Positions 55,601-64,000 of a stretch of DNA of 64,000 nt are shown here, in pieces. Position 1 is the first letter of the stretch. Each line of letters begins with the position of its first letter. Below the pieces are notes generated by a model that was given only the letters and a program-made list of their open reading frames with translations, did not search any database and was not told the DNA's origin. A program made the position numbers and the translations under genes. Origin of the DNA: Pseudomonas fluorescens (lineage in GTDB: Bacteria > Pseudomonadota > Gammaproteobacteria > Pseudomonadales > Pseudomonadaceae); the NCBI RefSeq assembly GCF_001708445.1, contig NZ_CP015637.1, forward strand, positions 4,589,001-4,653,000, in the 5' to 3' direction.

Positions 55601-58600
55601 TGATCAGCGGCCAGAAGAATTCCCACACTGACACGTCGAAACTGATCGGCGCCTTTTGCATCAGCACATCCGTGTGGTTGAGCTGATAGGTGGCTTGCAT
55701 CCATTGCAAGCGTTCGGCCAGGGCCGCATGGGTGTTGCCCACGCCCTTGGGCTGGCCGGTGGAGCCGGAGGTGTAGATCACGTAGGCGAGGTTGTCACCC
55801 TCCAGGTGCAGGCCAGGGGGCTGGGTCGGCCAACTGTCGAGGTGCAGGCTGTCCATGGCGATCACGCACACGCCATCGGCCGTCGGCAGGTGTTCGAGCA
55901 AGGCGGTCTGGGTCAACAGCAGGTGCGCGCGGCTGTCCCGGAGCATGTAGGCCAGGCGCTCGGCGGGGTAGTCCGGGTCCAGCGGCACATAGGCACCGCC
56001 GGCCTTGATGATCGCCAGCAGGCCGATCAGCAACTGCGGCGACCGCTCGGCAGCGATGGCCACGCACACGTCCGGGCCAACGCCTTTGTCGCGCAGGTAA
56101 TGGGCCAGGCGGTTGGCCTGGGTATGCAGTTGGGCGAACGTCAGGCTGCCGTCCTGCCAGACCAGCGCGGTGTTATCAGAGACAGATGGGTTGAGCAGTT
56201 CGGGCAGCCATTGTTGAGCGGGGGCACACGGCGCCTGGCTCCACGCTTGCTGTTCGTCCTGCTGCATCAGCTTGAGGTCGCCGAGGGCACGCTGCGGATG
56301 CTCGCAGATCGCGTGCAGCAGGTGGATGAAGTGTTCGGCCAGGCGCTGGATCGTCGCAGGCTCGAACAGTTCATCGGCGTAGTCGAACGACAGTCCCAGG
56401 CGCCCATTGCGGTCTTCTTCAGTGTGCAGTTGCAGGTCGAACTTGGCTTCGCGGCTGTGCCACGGCAGCTCGTCGGCAAGCATGCCCGGCAGGCGGCGCA
56501 AGGCACTCAGGTCGCGTTGCTGGTGGTTGAACATCACTTGGAACAAACCCTGTTCGCGGGCCTGCGGGAACGCCTCCAGCAGTTGTTCAAAGGGCAAGTC
56601 CTGATGCGCCTGGGCGCCCAAGGCGGCCTGGCGTGTCGCGGCCAATAGCTGGTTGAACGGCAAACGCCCGTCCAGTTCGGCGCGCAGCACCAGCGTGTTG
56701 ATAAAGAAACCGACCAGGCCCTGGGTTTCCTGGCGTGGGCGGTTGGCGTTGGGCACGCCAATGCGGATATCGCGCTGGCCACTGTAGCGATAGAGCAAGG
56801 TCTGGAACGCCGCCAGCAACAGCATGAATGGCGTGGACTCATGGGACTGGGCAGTCTGGCGAATCGCTTCGCTGAGGCTGGCGCCCAGGCGCACGCTGTG
56901 GCGTGAAGCAGTGTGGTGTTGCTGCGCCGAGCGCGGGTGGTCGGTGGCCAGGCTCAAGGCCGGATGCTCCTCCCCCAGTTGCGCTTTCCAGTACGCCAGT
57001 TGGCGCTGGCCTTCGCCTTCGGCCAGCCATTGGCGTTGCCAGCTTGCGTAGTCGGCGTACTGCAAAGCCAGGGGTGGCAACGCCAGGGTTTGGCCCTGGG
57101 CAGCGGCGGCATACAGTCGCGAGAACTCGTCGATGAGCAGATTCAGCGACCAGCCGTCAGCAATGATGTGGTGCAGCGTCACCAGCAGTTGATGATCTTC
57201 ATCCTCCAGGCGTACCAGGGTCACCCGCAGCAGCGGGCCGTTTTCCAGGTCGAACTGGGTACGCGCTTCGTCCTCGCGGATCTGTTGCGCGCGGGCGTCA
57301 CGTTCGGCGGCGGGCAGGTGGCTGAGGTCGATGACGTGCAGATCGAAATCGCTGTTGGCGTCCACACGCTGGAAGGCTTGGTCATCGCGCTCATAGAAAC
57401 GTGTGCGCAGGGCTTCGTGGCGCTGGATCAAGTGCTGGAAGCTGGCACGTACCGCGTCCTCATCCAGCTCGCCACGCAAACGCAGGGCGCCGGGGATGGT
57501 GTAGGCGCTGCTCAGGGGATCCAGTTGCCAGGTGATCCACAAGCGATTCTGGGCCAGGGATTGGGGCAGGTCTTCGTCGCGCGATAGGGTGTGGATCGCG
57601 CCTTGGGCAACGCCACCGTCCTGTTGCAATTGCGCGATATGCGCGGCAAAGCCTTCCAGGGTCGGGGCTTCGAACAGCATGCGCAGGTTCAGCTCCAGGC
57701 CGAGGTCTTCGCGCAGGCGCGCGACCACCTGGGTGGCGGTGATGGAGTTGCCGCCGAGCAGGAAGAAGTGATCGTCGGCCGCCACGCTCGCCACGTGCAA
57801 CTGTTCGCACCAGATCGCCGCGATCCGGCTTTGCAGCTCCGACCCCTGCGCCGCATTAGGCGCCGGCGCATGCAGGTCGGGGAACTGCGCATAGCTATCG
57901 AGGCTGCCATCGGCATGACGCACCGCGCAGGCCGCGCGTTGCAGCTTGCCGCTGGAGGTCTTGGGCAAGGCACCGGGGTTGAGCAGCAGCACCACGCACG
58001 GCGCCTCTTGGTAGGCCTCGGCCACGGCCTGGCGGATGGCTTTGATCAGCGCTTCAGGCGGCAAGATCTTCTGCACGCTGCGGCTGATTTCCGCCGCAAT
58101 GCCAATACCTTCCTGGCCCTGGTCATTCACCGCGAACGCCGCAACGCGACCCTTGCGCACCACTTCCACTTCGCGCTCGATGGTCTGCTCGATGTCCTGG
58201 GGATACAGGTTGTGCCCGCGCACGATCAGCAGGTCTTTCAGGCGGCCGGTGATGTACAGCTCGCCCTCGCGGATAAAGCCCAGGTCACCGGTGCGCAGCC
58301 AGGTGCGGCCGGCGTGCTGTACGAAGGTCTTGGCGCTGGCTTCGGGGTTGCGCCAGTAGCCATGGGCGATGCTCGGCCCGCTGGCCCAGATTTCGCCGAC
58401 GCCGTTGTCGGCCAGTTCGCTCAAGGTGTGCGGGTCGACGATCAGCACCCCATGGTCCGGCTGGCTCGTGCCGCAACTCATGATCGCACTGCCCTGCCCT
58501 GGTTCGGCGCGGTTAGCGGCCAACGCCTGTTCGTCGACACGCAGCGCGGGGATGCCCTGGCCACGGCGGCCACCGGCGACAAAGAGGGTCGCTTCGGCCA

Positions 58601-59570
58601 GGCCGTAGGAGGCGAAGAAGCTGTTCGCGGTGAAACCGCAACGGGCGAATTTCTCGGCGAAGCGTTCCAGGGTGTCGAGGCGGATCGGCTCGGAGCCGGA
58701 ATAGGCCACGCGCCACTGGCTCAGGTCGAGACGCGCCAACGCCGACTCACTGACCCGCTCACTGCATAAACGGTAGGCGAAATCCGGGCCGCCGCTGATG
58801 GTACCGCCGTATTCGCTGATCGCTTCCAGCCAACGCAGCGGCCGGCCGAGGAAGTACGCCGGCGACATCAGTACGCAGGGCACGCCGCTGAAAATCGGTT
58901 GCAGCAGGCCGCCGATCAGGCCCATGTCGTGGTACAGCGGCAGCCAGCTGACGATCACATCGTCCGGGTTCACGTCGATGCCGAAGCCTCGGCGGATCAG
59001 CACTTCATTGGCAACCAGATTGCCGTGGCTGACTTGTACGCCCTTCGGCAACGCGGTGGAGCCAGAGGTGTATTGCAGGAAGGCAATGTCGTCGGGTTGC
59101 AGGTCGGGGGCGCGCCAGCTGTCCGCGATTTGTGCGTCCAGGGTGTCGACACTCAACACCGGCGGCGCGTTTTCGAGCTGCGCCAAGCCATCGCCGAGGC
59201 TGGCGATGGTCAGCAGCAGGCGCGGCTCGGCGTCGGCGATGATCGACAGCAGGCGCGCCTGGTGATGCCGGCGGGTGGACTCCGGCGGGTAGGCCGGCAC
59301 TGCAATGATGCCGGCGTACAGGCATCCGAAGAACGCCGCGACATAGTCCGGGCCGCTGGGGAACAGCAGCACCGCACGCTCGCCCAACGTTGCGTTGGCC
59401 TGGAGGGCGGCGGCGATGGTGCGGGCGCGCAGGTCCAGGTCGCGGTAACTGAGCACGATGCTCTGTTCGGCGGACTCGGCGAGAAAGCGCAGGGCCACTT
59501 GGTCCGGGGTCTGCTCGGCACGCTGTTGAAGGGACTGGACCAGGGTGCGGGGAAGTTCGAAGGCGTCCAT
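46686..59570 (-). CDS. pvdL: Pyoverdine chromophore NRPS PvdL
   Basis: 4294 aa from the ATG at [10 protein letters not shown]. It builds the acylated Glu-D-Tyr-Dab start of pyoverdine. Domains (rough residues): fatty acyl-AMP ligase 1-580 ([11 protein letters not shown] near 170), carrier 590-670 (GGNSI), C 690-1120 (HHIIADGW), A 1140-1620, carrier near 1643, C 1700-2150 (HHIVTEGW), A 2190-2690, carrier near 2712 (GGDSI), epimerase 2740-3210 ([10 protein letters not shown]), C 3240-3690 (HHILIDAW), A 3720-4190, carrier near 4232 (GGHSL). No thioesterase, so the chain passes to another synthetase. The A-domain code lines I align by eye read DVWHFGRIN, DAEGIGAVM and DIWELTADD; the last agrees with known Dab codes. 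Confidence 0.96.
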   Translation of the reverse strand: MDAFELPRTLVQSLQQRAEQTPDQVALRFLAESAEQSIVLSYRDLDLRARTIAAALQANATLGERAVLLFPSGPDYVAAFFGCLYAGIIAVPAYPPESTRRHHQARLLSIIADAEPRLLLTIASLGDGLAQLENAPPVLSVDTLDAQIADSWRAPDLQPDDIAFLQYTSGSTALPKGVQVSHGNLVANEVLIRRGFGIDVNPDDVIVSWLPLYHDMGLIGGLLQPIFSGVPCVLMSPAYFLGRPLRWLEAISEYGGTISGGPDFAYRLCSERVSESALARLDLSQWRVAYSGSEPIRLDTLERFAEKFARCGFTANSFFASYGLAEATLFVAGGRRGQGIPALRVDEQALAANRAEPGQGSAIMSCGTSQPDHGVLIVDPHTLSELADNGVGEIWASGPSIAHGYWRNPEASAKTFVQHAGRTWLRTGDLGFIREGELYITGRLKDLLIVRGHNLYPQDIEQTIEREVEVVRKGRVAAFAVNDQGQEGIGIAAEISRSVQKILPPEALIKAIRQAVAEAYQEAPCVVLLLNPGALPKTSSGKLQRAACAVRHADGSLDSYAQFPDLHAPAPNAAQGSELQSRIAAIWCEQLHVASVAADDHFFLLGGNSITATQVVARLREDLGLELNLRMLFEAPTLEGFAAHIAQLQQDGGVAQGAIHTLSRDEDLPQSLAQNRLWITWQLDPLSSAYTIPGALRLRGELDEDAVRASFQHLIQRHEALRTRFYERDDQAFQRVDANSDFDLHVIDLSHLPAAERDARAQQIREDEARTQFDLENGPLLRVTLVRLEDEDHQLLVTLHHIIADGWSLNLLIDEFSRLYAAAAQGQTLALPPLALQYADYASWQRQWLAEGEGQRQLAYWKAQLGEEHPALSLATDHPRSAQQHHTASRHSVRLGASLSEAIRQTAQSHESTPFMLLLAAFQTLLYRYSGQRDIRIGVPNANRPRQETQGLVGFFINTLVLRAELDGRLPFNQLLAATRQAALGAQAHQDLPFEQLLEAFPQAREQGLFQVMFNHQQRDLSALRRLPGMLADELPWHSREAKFDLQLHTEEDRNGRLGLSFDYADELFEPATIQRLAEHFIHLLHAICEHPQRALGDLKLMQQDEQQAWSQAPCAPAQQWLPELLNPSVSDNTALVWQDGSLTFAQLHTQANRLAHYLRDKGVGPDVCVAIAAERSPQLLIGLLAIIKAGGAYVPLDPDYPAERLAYMLRDSRAHLLLTQTALLEHLPTADGVCVIAMDSLHLDSWPTQPPGLHLEGDNLAYVIYTSGSTGQPKGVGNTHAALAERLQWMQATYQLNHTDVLMQKAPISFDVSVWEFFWPLITGCRLVLAGPGEHRDPHRIAQLVQEHGVTTLHFVPPLLQLFIDEPLVAECTSLRRLFSGGEALPAELRNRVLAQLPAVQLHNRYGPTETAINVTHWHCRMEDGERSPIGRPLGNVICRVLDEQLNPVPVGVPGELCIGGIGLARGYLGRPGLTAERFVADHQGARLYRTGDRARWSADGVLEYLGRLDQQVKLRGFRVEPEEIEARLLALDGIAQAVVLVRDAQLIGYYTAHAELDEQQVKTALAAELPEYMVPALLMRLDAMPLSPSGKLDRRALPEPVWQTREHVEPETPLQQQIAAIWREVLGLPKIGLHDDFFALGGHSLLATQIISRTRQACDVELPLRTLFEASELGAFAEQVGLIQASGQRNQQTTIAKVDRSEPVPLSYSQQRMWFLWQMEPDSPAYNVGGMARLRGVLDVGRFEAALQALIMRHETLRTTFPSVDGVAYQKVAPQSGVRMGWQDISALCETERQQRLQQLADHEAHTPFNLETGPLLRACLVKAGEQEHYLVLTLHHIVTEGWAMDIFARELSALYEAFIDERDSPLAPLPVQYLDYSVWQRQWLEAGERQRQLDYWTAQLGHEHPLLELPGDRPRPPVQSHRGELYRFELSDDLAARVRAFNAERGLTLFMTMTATLAVLLYRYSGQTDLRIGAPVANRIRPESEGLIGAFLNTQVLRCQLNGQMTVGELFEQVRHTVIEGQSHQDLPFDHLVEALQPPRSAAYNPLFQVMCNVQRWEFQQSRQLAGMTVEYLANDARATKFDLNLEVTDLDHRLGCCLTYSTDLFDEPRIARMAEHWRNLLQALIASPEQRLSELPLLSATEQRALQDSLGVEAGEHRLDQCIHTLFSQQAKARGDAPALTFAGVTLSYRELDARANRLAWMLRERGVGPQVRVGLALPRSLEMVIGLLAILKAGGAYVPLDPEYPLDRLHYMIEDSGIGLLLSDAAMFEALGELPATVACWCLEDDLPVLENYPADELPFISLAQHQAYLIYTSGSTGKPKGVVVSHGEIAMHCRAVIERFGMRPDDCELHFYSINFDAATERLLVPLLCGARVVLRAQGQWDAEEICALIRTHRINILGFTPSYGSQLAQWLATQHQTLPVRMCITGGEALTGEHLQRIRAAFQPQVFFNAYGPTETVVMPLASLAPEQLEEGAGSVPIGSIIGDRVAYILDADLALVPQGATGELYVGGAGLAQGYHQRPGMTAERFVADPFARDGGRLYRTGDLVRQRADGLVEYLGRIDHQVKIRGFRIELGEIETRLLEHHAVREAVVLALDSPSGKQLVAYLVSDAEHGALRDALKAHLKAQLPDYMVPAHLIVLDSMPLTANGKLDRRALPQPDPEANRQQYVAPRNALESTLAAIWCAVLNVPQVGLDDNFFELGGDSILSIQVVSRARQAGIHFSPRDLFQHQTVQTLAAVATLVEQVTAEQGVLTGSSGLTPIQQWFFDTPIPERQHWNQALVLKPLQLLEPHRLEQALLAVLEHHDALRLSFSQRDAQWHAEHLAVPQGGVLMQAHVHDMAQCTALFTETQRSLDLAHGPLLRALLVDGPQGQQRLLIAIHHLVVDGVSWRVLLEDLQNVYRQLSKGQSVSLPAKTSALRDWAARLQAYAHSESLREELTVWQAQLAGPAVALPVTRPLGALRNRDADTVSVRLDAEHTRQLLQQAPSAYRTQVNDLLLTVLARVVCRWSGHDSALIQLEGHGRETLFDDIDLTRSVGWFTSAYPLRLTPLAEQGASIKAIKEQLRGIPHKGLGYGVLRYLADDLCKQTLAGLPSAGITFNYLGQFDQSFGADALFHPLDESAGLAHDPDAPLPNELSIDSQVYGGELVLRWTFSRERFDRQTLQALADAYLAELRSLIAHCLRDDVGGFTPSDFPLAHLSQAQLDSLPVPASVIEDVYPLTPMQEGLLLHTLLEPGTGLYYMQDRYRIDSALDPERFAQAWQAVIARHEALRASFCWNVGEDMLQVIHQPGSTPIEYLDWSADPESEQEPRLQALLKKEREAGFDLLNQAPFHLRLIRVGAERYWFMMSNHHILIDAWCRSLLMNDFFEIYMALGEGREAQLATPPRYRDYIAWLQRQNLSEARQWWQQNLQGFERTTPIPSDRPFLREHAGHSGGMVVGDCYTRLEARDGAQLRELAQAHQLTVNTFAQAAWALVLRRLSGDRDVLFGVTVAGRPVDMPEMQRTVGLFINSIALRVKLPEDDQRCSVRQWLSGLLDSNMQLREYEYLPLVTIQEHSELPKGQPLFDSLFVFENAPVEVSVLDRAQSLNATSDSGRTHTNFPLTAVCYPGDDLGLHLSYDQRYFDETTVQGMLGEFKRLLLALMHGFHGDMADLPLMGEQERAFLLHGCNQSAHAYPLERSYVELFEAQVAAHPQRIAASCLDRQWTYDELNRRSNGLGHALIAAGVGLDQPVALLAERSLDLLGMIIGSFKAGSGYLPLDPGLPSQRLRSIIDLSRTPLLVCTEACREQAIALLDGFDCQLLVWEEVPSRGANPGVYSAPYNLAYVIYTSGSTGLPKGVMVEQRGMLNNQLSKVPYLQLSETDVIAQTASQSFDISVWQFLAAPLFGARVDIVPNTIAHDPQGLLAHVQTQGITVLESVPSLIQGMLAEERISLDGLRWMLPTGEAMPPELAHQWLLRYPQIGLVNAYGPAECSDDVAFFRVDLASTRGTYLPIGTPTDNNRLYLLDGALELVPQGAVGELCVAGTGVGRGYVGDPLRTAPVFVPNPFGAAGERLYRTGDLARRRSDGVLEYVGRIDHQVKIRGYRIELGEIEARLHEQSDVRDAAVGVQEGDNGKHLVGYLVAADETLNPGERLDRIKQRLRAELPEYMVPLHWLWLDRLPLNANGKLDRKALPTLEIGQLHSQDYLAPRNALEATLAAIWAEVLKVERVGVQDNFFELGGHSLLATQIASRVQKTLQRDVPLRAMFECSTVAALAEYIDGLAANEISAQKVDRLSDLMAELEGL

Positions 59571-59626
59571 CTTGGGGTTCCTGCCTGAAATCGGCTTACG
59601 GGAAATTCGGGAATGGGAGGGGGCGT

Positions 59627-60379
59627 TCAGCCGGCGGCCAGTTGCCGCGCCGTGCCATTGCGCCAGCGGGCCAGGTGCTCGTCGGCATAACGCCGCAGGC
59701 AGCGCAGCACGGCGCTTTCGTGCTGCACGAGAAAGAAGTGGTGGCCGTCGAACATATCCAGGGAAAAGCCACTGGCGGCGTCGGCCTGCCAATCGAGCAA
59801 TTGGTCGGCACGCACACTGTCCTGCTTGCCGCCGAACACATGGATCGGCATGTCCAGCGGCGTGCGCTGGCCATAGGTGAAACTGCCGCACAGCAGGAAA
59901 TCGGCGCGCAGGATCGGCAGCATCAATTTCATCAACTCGGGATTGGCCAGGGCTTCTTCGGCGGTGCCTTGCAGTTCGCGCAGGCGGGCGATCAGTTGCT
60001 CATCGGTCTTTTCAATGGCGTATTCACTGACATCACGGCGCGCGGGCCCGGCGGTGCCGGAGGCGAACAATGCCAGCGGCGCAGGCACATGGCGTGCGTT
60101 CAGCGCATGCGCCAGCTCGAAGGCCAGCAGGCCACCCAGGCTGTGACCGAACAGCGCGTAGGGGCCGTCCAGGTCGCGACTGATTTCATCCGCCAACTGC
60201 GCGGCCAATACCTTGATATCACGCTGCAACGGCTCGTCCATGCGCATGCCACGCCCGGGCAACTCCAGCGGGCACACTTGCAACCACTCCGGCAGGGCGC
60301 GGCGCCAGCGCACGTAGACCATGGCGCTGGCCCCTGAATAAGGCAGGCAAAACAGGCGCAGTCGAGTCGGCGCACTCAT
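59627..60379 (-). CDS. pvdG: Type II thioesterase PvdG
   Basis: 250 aa from the ATG at [10 protein letters not shown]. Alpha/beta-hydrolase thioesterase: [20 protein letters not shown], the nucleophile GHSLGG near residue 93 and the catalytic His in FDGHHFFL. It removes wrongly loaded groups from NRPS carrier domains. Upstream of pvdL on the same strand with a 56-base gap, so one operon. A PvdS-type box lies about 110-135 bases upstream. Confidence 0.94.
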   Translation of the reverse strand: MSAPTRLRLFCLPYSGASAMVYVRWRRALPEWLQVCPLELPGRGMRMDEPLQRDIKVLAAQLADEISRDLDGPYALFGHSLGGLLAFELAHALNARHVPAPLALFASGTAGPARRDVSEYAIEKTDEQLIARLRELQGTAEEALANPELMKLMLPILRADFLLCGSFTYGQRTPLDMPIHVFGGKQDSVRADQLLDWQADAASGFSLDMFDGHHFFLVQHESAVLRCLRRYADEHLARWRNGTARQLAAG

Positions 60380-60490
60380 CGCCGGTGGCCCCCACACTGA
60401 ATCACGCTGTATGCACGATAGAAACCCATCTCGCCCTCCTGCGGGTGCTGATCCTTGGCCGTTTTACTAACGGACCTGTCACCCAGAAGA

Positions 60491-60514
60491 ACGGACGGCA
60501 CCGGCAAATAATTA
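60491..60514 (-). promoter_or_regulatory. Candidate PvdS promoter of pvdGL
   Basis: Minus-strand TAATT-N16-CGT, one base from the TAAAT-N16-17-CGT consensus, in the pvdG/pvdS divergent region. Confidence 0.65.
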
Positions 60515-60582
60515 GTCGCCGGGGGCGAGCGAGACGTGGCTCACACCTTCCGCAAAGGCATAAGATTAGTTCGCCTTCTCAT

Positions 60583-60611
60583 TTGACAATCATTATCATT
60601 AAGCATAATTT
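60583..60611 (+). promoter_or_regulatory. pvdS promoter overlapped by a Fur-like box
   Basis: TTGACA (60583-60588) and TAATTT (60606-60611) are 17 bases apart; CATAAT at 60604 is an alternative -10. 60585-60603 (GACAATCATTATCATTAAG) matches about 14 of 19 positions of the Fur consensus. Fe-Fur binding would cover the -35 and spacer. This explains iron control of the locus. Confidence 0.8.
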
Positions 60612-60681
60612 GTTGCCCGATGTGTAGGAGGCCTCAGCAAGGACGCCCTCCCCTAACCTCTTTAGCGACAAGGTGATTTCC

Positions 60682-61233
60682 ATGACGGAACAAGTATCCA
60701 CAGGCAGGTGCGACTCACCGCTGCTCCAGGCATTCGTCGACAATCGGCTGATCCTGGTAAAGATCGCAGCACGAATTACCGGGTGCCGCTCCCGGGCCGA
60801 AGATGTGGTGCAGGACGCCTACTTCCGGCTGCAATCGGCACCGACGATCACCTCATCGTTCAAGGCCCAGTTGAGTTACCTGTTCCAGATCGTGCGCAAC
60901 CTGGCGATCGATCACTACCGCAAGCAAGCCCTGGAGCTCAAGTACTCGGGCACCGAAGAGGAAGGCTTGAATGTGGTGATTCATGGCGCATCACCGGAAA
61001 CCACCCACATCAATTTCAACACCCTGGAAAACATCGCCGACGCCCTGACGGAGCTGCCCCAGCGCACCCGCTATGCATTCGAGATGTACCGCCTGCACGG
61101 CGTGCCGCAAAAGGACATCGCCAAGGAACTGGGTGTGTCGCCAACCCTGGTGAACTTCATGATCCGTGATGCGCTGGTGCATTGCCGTAAGGTGTCGGGC
61201 AACCATAGCGATACGTTTGCGCGGCGGGTCTGA
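60682..61233 (+). CDS. pvdS: ECF sigma factor PvdS
   Basis: 183 aa from the ATG at MTEQVSTGRC, with AAGGTGA upstream. Iron-starvation sigma factor for pyoverdine genes. Region 2: ITGCRSRAEDVVQDAYFRLQ and YLFQIVRNLAIDHYRKQ; region 4: LPQRTRYAFEMYRLHGVPQKDIAKELGVSPTLVNFMIRDALVHCR. Very close to P. aeruginosa PvdS by recall. Divergent from pvdGL, which it probably activates. In relatives it is held by the anti-sigma FpvR, not encoded here. Confidence 0.97.
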   Translation: MTEQVSTGRCDSPLLQAFVDNRLILVKIAARITGCRSRAEDVVQDAYFRLQSAPTITSSFKAQLSYLFQIVRNLAIDHYRKQALELKYSGTEEEGLNVVIHGASPETTHINFNTLENIADALTELPQRTRYAFEMYRLHGVPQKDIAKELGVSPTLVNFMIRDALVHCRKVSGNHSDTFARRV

Positions 61234-61260
61234 CTGAGGCCACCCCCACCCTGGCCAAGG

Positions 61261-62049
61261 TCAGGGCACGGCCATCACATCAATGCGATACGGCTCGAAA
61301 ATCTTCAACATCTCGCCGTTATCACGTAAACGTTTGAGCAGTTCGGCAAACGCCGGCCCGCTGATCGGCGCCTTGGGTCGCAGCAAGGCGTAATGGTGGT
61401 ACACCTGATCAATGCGCTCCGACACCATCAACTGCCCCGCCATCTCGGCATTGCGCACCATGAAGTCACTCAGGTATGAGCGCGTGACCAGCGCGATATC
61501 GGCACGGCCACGGGCGACCATCAGCAGGTTGCTGTCATGGGAGTAGGTCAGCGTCGCGTTGAAGTGCTCGGCCATGTACCTGGGGTCGGCGTTGAAGTTG
61601 GCGAAGGCGTAGTGATAACCGCTGAACACCGCCAGGCGCTTGCCGGTCAGGTCGTTGAAATAGCTTTGATCGCGGTCGGGTTCATGCTGGGCGACGAACA
61701 CTTCGGCATCTTCAAGCCCCATGTCGACACTGGTGTGGGGAATCTTCTGCCAGCCCCAGTCCGGGTTTTCGAAGATCGCCATGTCCACCCGGCCTTGCTC
61801 GAAATCCCGGAAACGCCGGGGGATGGAGGTGGGGACCAGCACAAATTGGTAGTCCGCCTGCGCAGCGTTCAGCGCTTCCACCAGTTGCGGCAGCAAACCG
61901 GTGTCTGCGCCCTGCTCAGGGCGTACGGTGTAGGGCGGGAAATGCGCGGCGCCAATCCTCACCAATTGCGCGGCCGAAGCTGGCATCCACCCTGCGGTGC
62001 CCAGTGCCCATAAAGAAAGTCCTGCAGCCAGCCGCCATGGCGAAAACAT
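61261..62049 (-). CDS. Periplasmic solute-binding protein (family 3)
   Basis: 262 aa from the ATG at MFSPWRLAAG; a GTG four codons earlier is also possible. Signal peptide to about residue 26 (GWMPASAA). A type II periplasmic binding fold: IGAAHFPPYTVRPEQGADTGLLPQLVEAL opening and ISGPAFAELLKRLRDNGEM near the end, as in amino-acid binding proteins. No permease or ATPase genes are adjacent, so it may work with a distant ABC system or as an orphan sensor-like protein. Convergent with pvdS, 27 bases between stops. Confidence 0.82.
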   Translation of the reverse strand: MFSPWRLAAGLSLWALGTAGWMPASAAQLVRIGAAHFPPYTVRPEQGADTGLLPQLVEALNAAQADYQFVLVPTSIPRRFRDFEQGRVDMAIFENPDWGWQKIPHTSVDMGLEDAEVFVAQHEPDRDQSYFNDLTGKRLAVFSGYHYAFANFNADPRYMAEHFNATLTYSHDSNLLMVARGRADIALVTRSYLSDFMVRNAEMAGQLMVSERIDQVYHHYALLRPKAPISGPAFAELLKRLRDNGEMLKIFEPYRIDVMAVP

Positions 62050-62143
62050 CGAGGCACACACCGTTCACTATTCTGATGGCGATAAGCTAGGCGTTTTTGT
62101 CTGGCGAGACAACTTTTCCACCGCCAAATTAACAGCTTGCGCC

Positions 62144-62767
62144 TTAATCGGCCTTCAACACCATCAACAAAGCCTCTTCGGCCAATTGTTCAAGGGTCAG
62201 GCTGCCCTCGGCACGGAACCAGGTGGTGGTCCAGGACAAGGCCCCCGTGAGAAAGCGCCGGGCAATAAACACATCGCCCTTGATATAGCCGGCGGCCTTG
62301 GCCTCGCCCAGCACCTGCAACCAGAGTTGCTCATACACATCACGCAGGGCCAGCACCTGGGCCTGGCCTTCGGCCGACAGCGAGCGCCATTCGTATACCA
62401 GCACCGCCATCGCCTCGCCGCTGCCGCCCATGATCGACTGCAATTCGCAGCGAATCAGCGCCAACACACGCTCGCGCACGTTCGTCGCTTCTTCCAGCGA
62501 CGCCCGCATCAACGCGGTGTTGTAGTGGATGGTTTCTTCCATCACCGCGCGCAGGATCTCGTCCTTGCTCTTGAAGTGATGAAAGATGCTGCCGGACTGA
62601 ATGCCAACGGCGCTGGCCAGGTCGCGCACGGTGGTGCGTTCGAAGCCCTTGTTACGAAACAGGTGAGCCGCGGTTTGCAGCAACTTGCCCCGGGCACTGT
62701 CGGGGTCGGTCAATTGGCCGCCGTCGACCATGGTGCGCATCACCCGCAGGGCTTTGTGCTCATCCAT
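62144..62767 (-). CDS. TetR/AcrR-family regulator
   Basis: 207 aa. The N-terminal HTH (about 24-75) reads TAAHLFRNKGFERTTVRDLASAVGIQSGSIFHHFKSKDEIL, a standard TetR domain; the C-terminal ligand domain ends LSWTTTWFRAEGSLTLEQLAEEAL, similar to regulators of acyl-CoA and terpene catabolism. AGAGGAGAG precedes the ATG. It is divergent from an AtuA-family gene with two operator-like sites between them, as for AtuR and atuA in P. aeruginosa, but I cannot show it is AtuR itself. Confidence 0.88.
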   Translation of the reverse strand: MDEHKALRVMRTMVDGGQLTDPDSARGKLLQTAAHLFRNKGFERTTVRDLASAVGIQSGSIFHHFKSKDEILRAVMEETIHYNTALMRASLEEATNVRERVLALIRCELQSIMGGSGEAMAVLVYEWRSLSAEGQAQVLALRDVYEQLWLQVLGEAKAAGYIKGDVFIARRFLTGALSWTTTWFRAEGSLTLEQLAEEALLMVLKAD

Positions 62768-62824
62768 GCTGCTCTCCTCTACTTCTTTGACGTCTTGGGC
62801 GGCAATTTAGGCCGTGGCCGCCAC

Positions 62825-62883
62825 CCAAGCAAGCGCTTGGCTAAAACTTGTATCCGAAGTTTACAAACCAAGCGCTTGCTTGG
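62825..62883. promoter_or_regulatory. Two inverted 16-bp TetR operator candidates
   Basis: 62825-62840 is CCAAGCAAGCGCTTGG and 62868-62883 is its exact inverse, CCAAGCGCTTGCTTGG. Each contains CCAAGC-N4-GCTTGG or AAGCGCTT symmetry. The centres are 43 bases apart, close to four helical turns, in the 152-base divergent gap. Confidence 0.75.
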
Positions 62884-62919
62884 TAGGATCGAAGCCAGCC
62901 ATTCGAGGAAGGATTTCTC

Positions 62920-64000
62920 ATGAGCAAGACGGTTCGTATCGGCTGCGCCAGTGCCTTCTGGGGCGACACCTGCACTGCCGCTGCCCAGTTGGTGCACGGC
63001 GGCAAGCTGGATTACCTGGTGTTCGACTACCTCGCGGAAGTCACGATGTCGATCCTGGCCAGCGCCCGGATGAAAGATCCCCAGGCCGGCTACGCCACGG
63101 ACTTTGTCGAGGTCCTCGCGCCGTTGCTGGGCGATATCCAGCGCCAGGGCATCCGCGTGATCAGCAATGCCGGCGGGATCAACCCGCACGCCTGCGCCGC
63201 CGCCCTGCAAGCGGCCTGTGACAAGGCCCACGTGCCGCTGAAAATCGCGGTGCTGCTGGGCGATGACCTGCACGCCCAACTCCCGCACCTGCAAGGCATC
63301 ACTGACATGTTCAACGGCGCGCCCCTGCCGCCCCTGTGCGTGTCTGCCAACGCCTATCTGGGCGCACCGGGCATTGCCCAGGCGCTGAAGCTGGGCGCCG
63401 ATATCGTCATCACCGGCCGGGTGGTCGACAGCGCGGTGGTCAGTGCGGCATTGGTGCATGAATTCAACTGGTCCTGGCAGGATTACGACCGCCTCGCCCA
63501 GGCCGCCCTGGCCGGGCATATCATCGAGTGCGGCGCCCAGTGCACCGGCGGCAACTTCACCGACTGGCGCGACGTGCCGGACTACGAACACATCGGTTTC
63601 CCCATTGTTGAAGTCAGCGCCGACGGCCAGTTCACCGTCAATAAAGTCGAAGGCAGCGGCGGGCTGATCAGCGAACTGAGCGTGGCCGAACAACTGCTCT
63701 ACGAAATCGGCGACCCCCGCGCTTACCTATTGCCCGACGTGATCTGCGATTTCAGCCAGGTCAAATTGCACCAGCAAGGCAAGCACAGCGTGCGCCTGCA
63801 TGGCGCCAAGGGCTTGCCGCCCACCGCTCAATACAAAGTCAGCGCCACCTACCCCGATGGTTTTCGCTGCACCGCCAGTTGCCTGATCGCCGGGATCGAC
63901 GCGGTGGCCAAGGCCGAGCGGGTCAGCCAGGCGATCATCCACAAGACCTCGGAACTGTTCAGCCAACAAGGCTGGGCGCCCTACACCGAGGTGAATATCG
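62920..64000 (+). CDS. AtuA-family protein (partial, runs off window)
   Basis: The first 360 residues are visible, from the ATG at [10 protein letters not shown] with GAGGAAGG upstream. DUF1446/AtuA hallmarks: [19 protein letters not shown] near residue 28, [17 protein letters not shown] near 80, and [14 protein letters not shown] near 165. Paralogue of the gene at 1384 but clearly different in sequence (for example ASAFWGD against GAGYSGD at the start). Whether the small AtuA-like domain is fused at the C-terminus lies outside the window. Control by the divergent TetR protein is likely. Confidence 0.88.
   Translation, partial: MSKTVRIGCASAFWGDTCTAAAQLVHGGKLDYLVFDYLAEVTMSILASARMKDPQAGYATDFVEVLAPLLGDIQRQGIRVISNAGGINPHACAAALQAACDKAHVPLKIAVLLGDDLHAQLPHLQGITDMFNGAPLPPLCVSANAYLGAPGIAQALKLGADIVITGRVVDSAVVSAALVHEFNWSWQDYDRLAQAALAGHIIECGAQCTGGNFTDWRDVPDYEHIGFPIVEVSADGQFTVNKVEGSGGLISELSVAEQLLYEIGDPRAYLLPDVICDFSQVKLHQQGKHSVRLHGAKGLPPTAQYKVSATYPDGFRCTASCLIAGIDAVAKAERVSQAIIHKTSELFSQQGWAPYTEVNI

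Noticed and set aside
59571-59891. N-terminal extension of pvdL
   Set aside because: It runs through pvdG on the same strand in another frame. The family start MDAFELP is at 59570.

Overview
The window is a chromosomal segment of a fluorescent Pseudomonas, most likely of the P. fluorescens group. The evidence is the pyoverdine genes (pvdH, an mbtH homologue, pvdL, pvdG, pvdS), a CsrA/Rsm paralogue, Pseudomonas-only small families such as DUF3509, high-GC coding sequence, and three families of REP/REPIN palindromes scattered between genes. I see no rRNA, tRNA, CRISPR array or prophage.

Layout. 1-3017 is a CitMHS-type transporter followed by a two-part AtuA-family (DUF1446) enzyme in one operon. 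3129-10463 holds conserved housekeeping genes: a glutaredoxin-like protein, folE, an Smr protein, a cysteine hydrolase, prmB, a coiled-coil membrane protein, an alpha/beta hydrolase and aroC. 10525-16711 is accessory: an MFS transporter overlapping an acireductone-dioxygenase homologue that has lost three of four metal ligands, a free-standing LuxR-type DNA-binding domain, a DUF3509 protein, a FATP-type acyl-CoA synthetase, an ankyrin protein and small proteins. 17122-22426 has an LTA-synthase/OpgB-type transferase, an SDR, a csrA paralogue, yheU and an M42 peptidase of the NAGGN type. 22759-27341 is a purine-catabolism block: ureidoglycolate lyase, urate hydroxylase PuuD with a cytochrome c tail, a urate/xanthine permease and a Tsx-like outer-membrane channel. 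27458-36484 carries a patatin phospholipase, a lipid A acyltransferase, minCDE, an RluA-type pseudouridine synthase, aspartyl aminopeptidase, a small membrane protein and a large MscS-type channel.

An IS256-family element (about 36581-38016) sits inside a REP palindrome and has a 77-bp tandem duplication at its left end. From 38218 the window is a pyoverdine locus in two parts: pvdH-mbtH, then pvdG-pvdL divergent from pvdS. An amidase gene and a DsbRS/DsbDEG copper-thiol module separate the parts. Candidate PvdS boxes precede pvdH and pvdG, and a Fur-like site overlaps the pvdS promoter, which gives the chain Fur -> PvdS -> pvdH/pvdGL. The right end has a periplasmic solute-binding protein, a TetR regulator and a divergent second AtuA-family gene that runs off the window. 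The TetR/AtuA intergenic region contains two inverted copies of a 16-bp operator-like site.

The observations most worth following are the REP architecture (nested composite palindromes, 17-19 bp arrays of REP heads fanning outwards, IS insertion into one), the metal-ligand loss in the MtnD homologue, the Lgt-like membrane domain fused to the TlpA-type protein, the orphan AHL-type LuxR DNA-binding domain, and the paired TetR operators. I did not find a clearly new multi-gene system. Most of the window belongs to known families.
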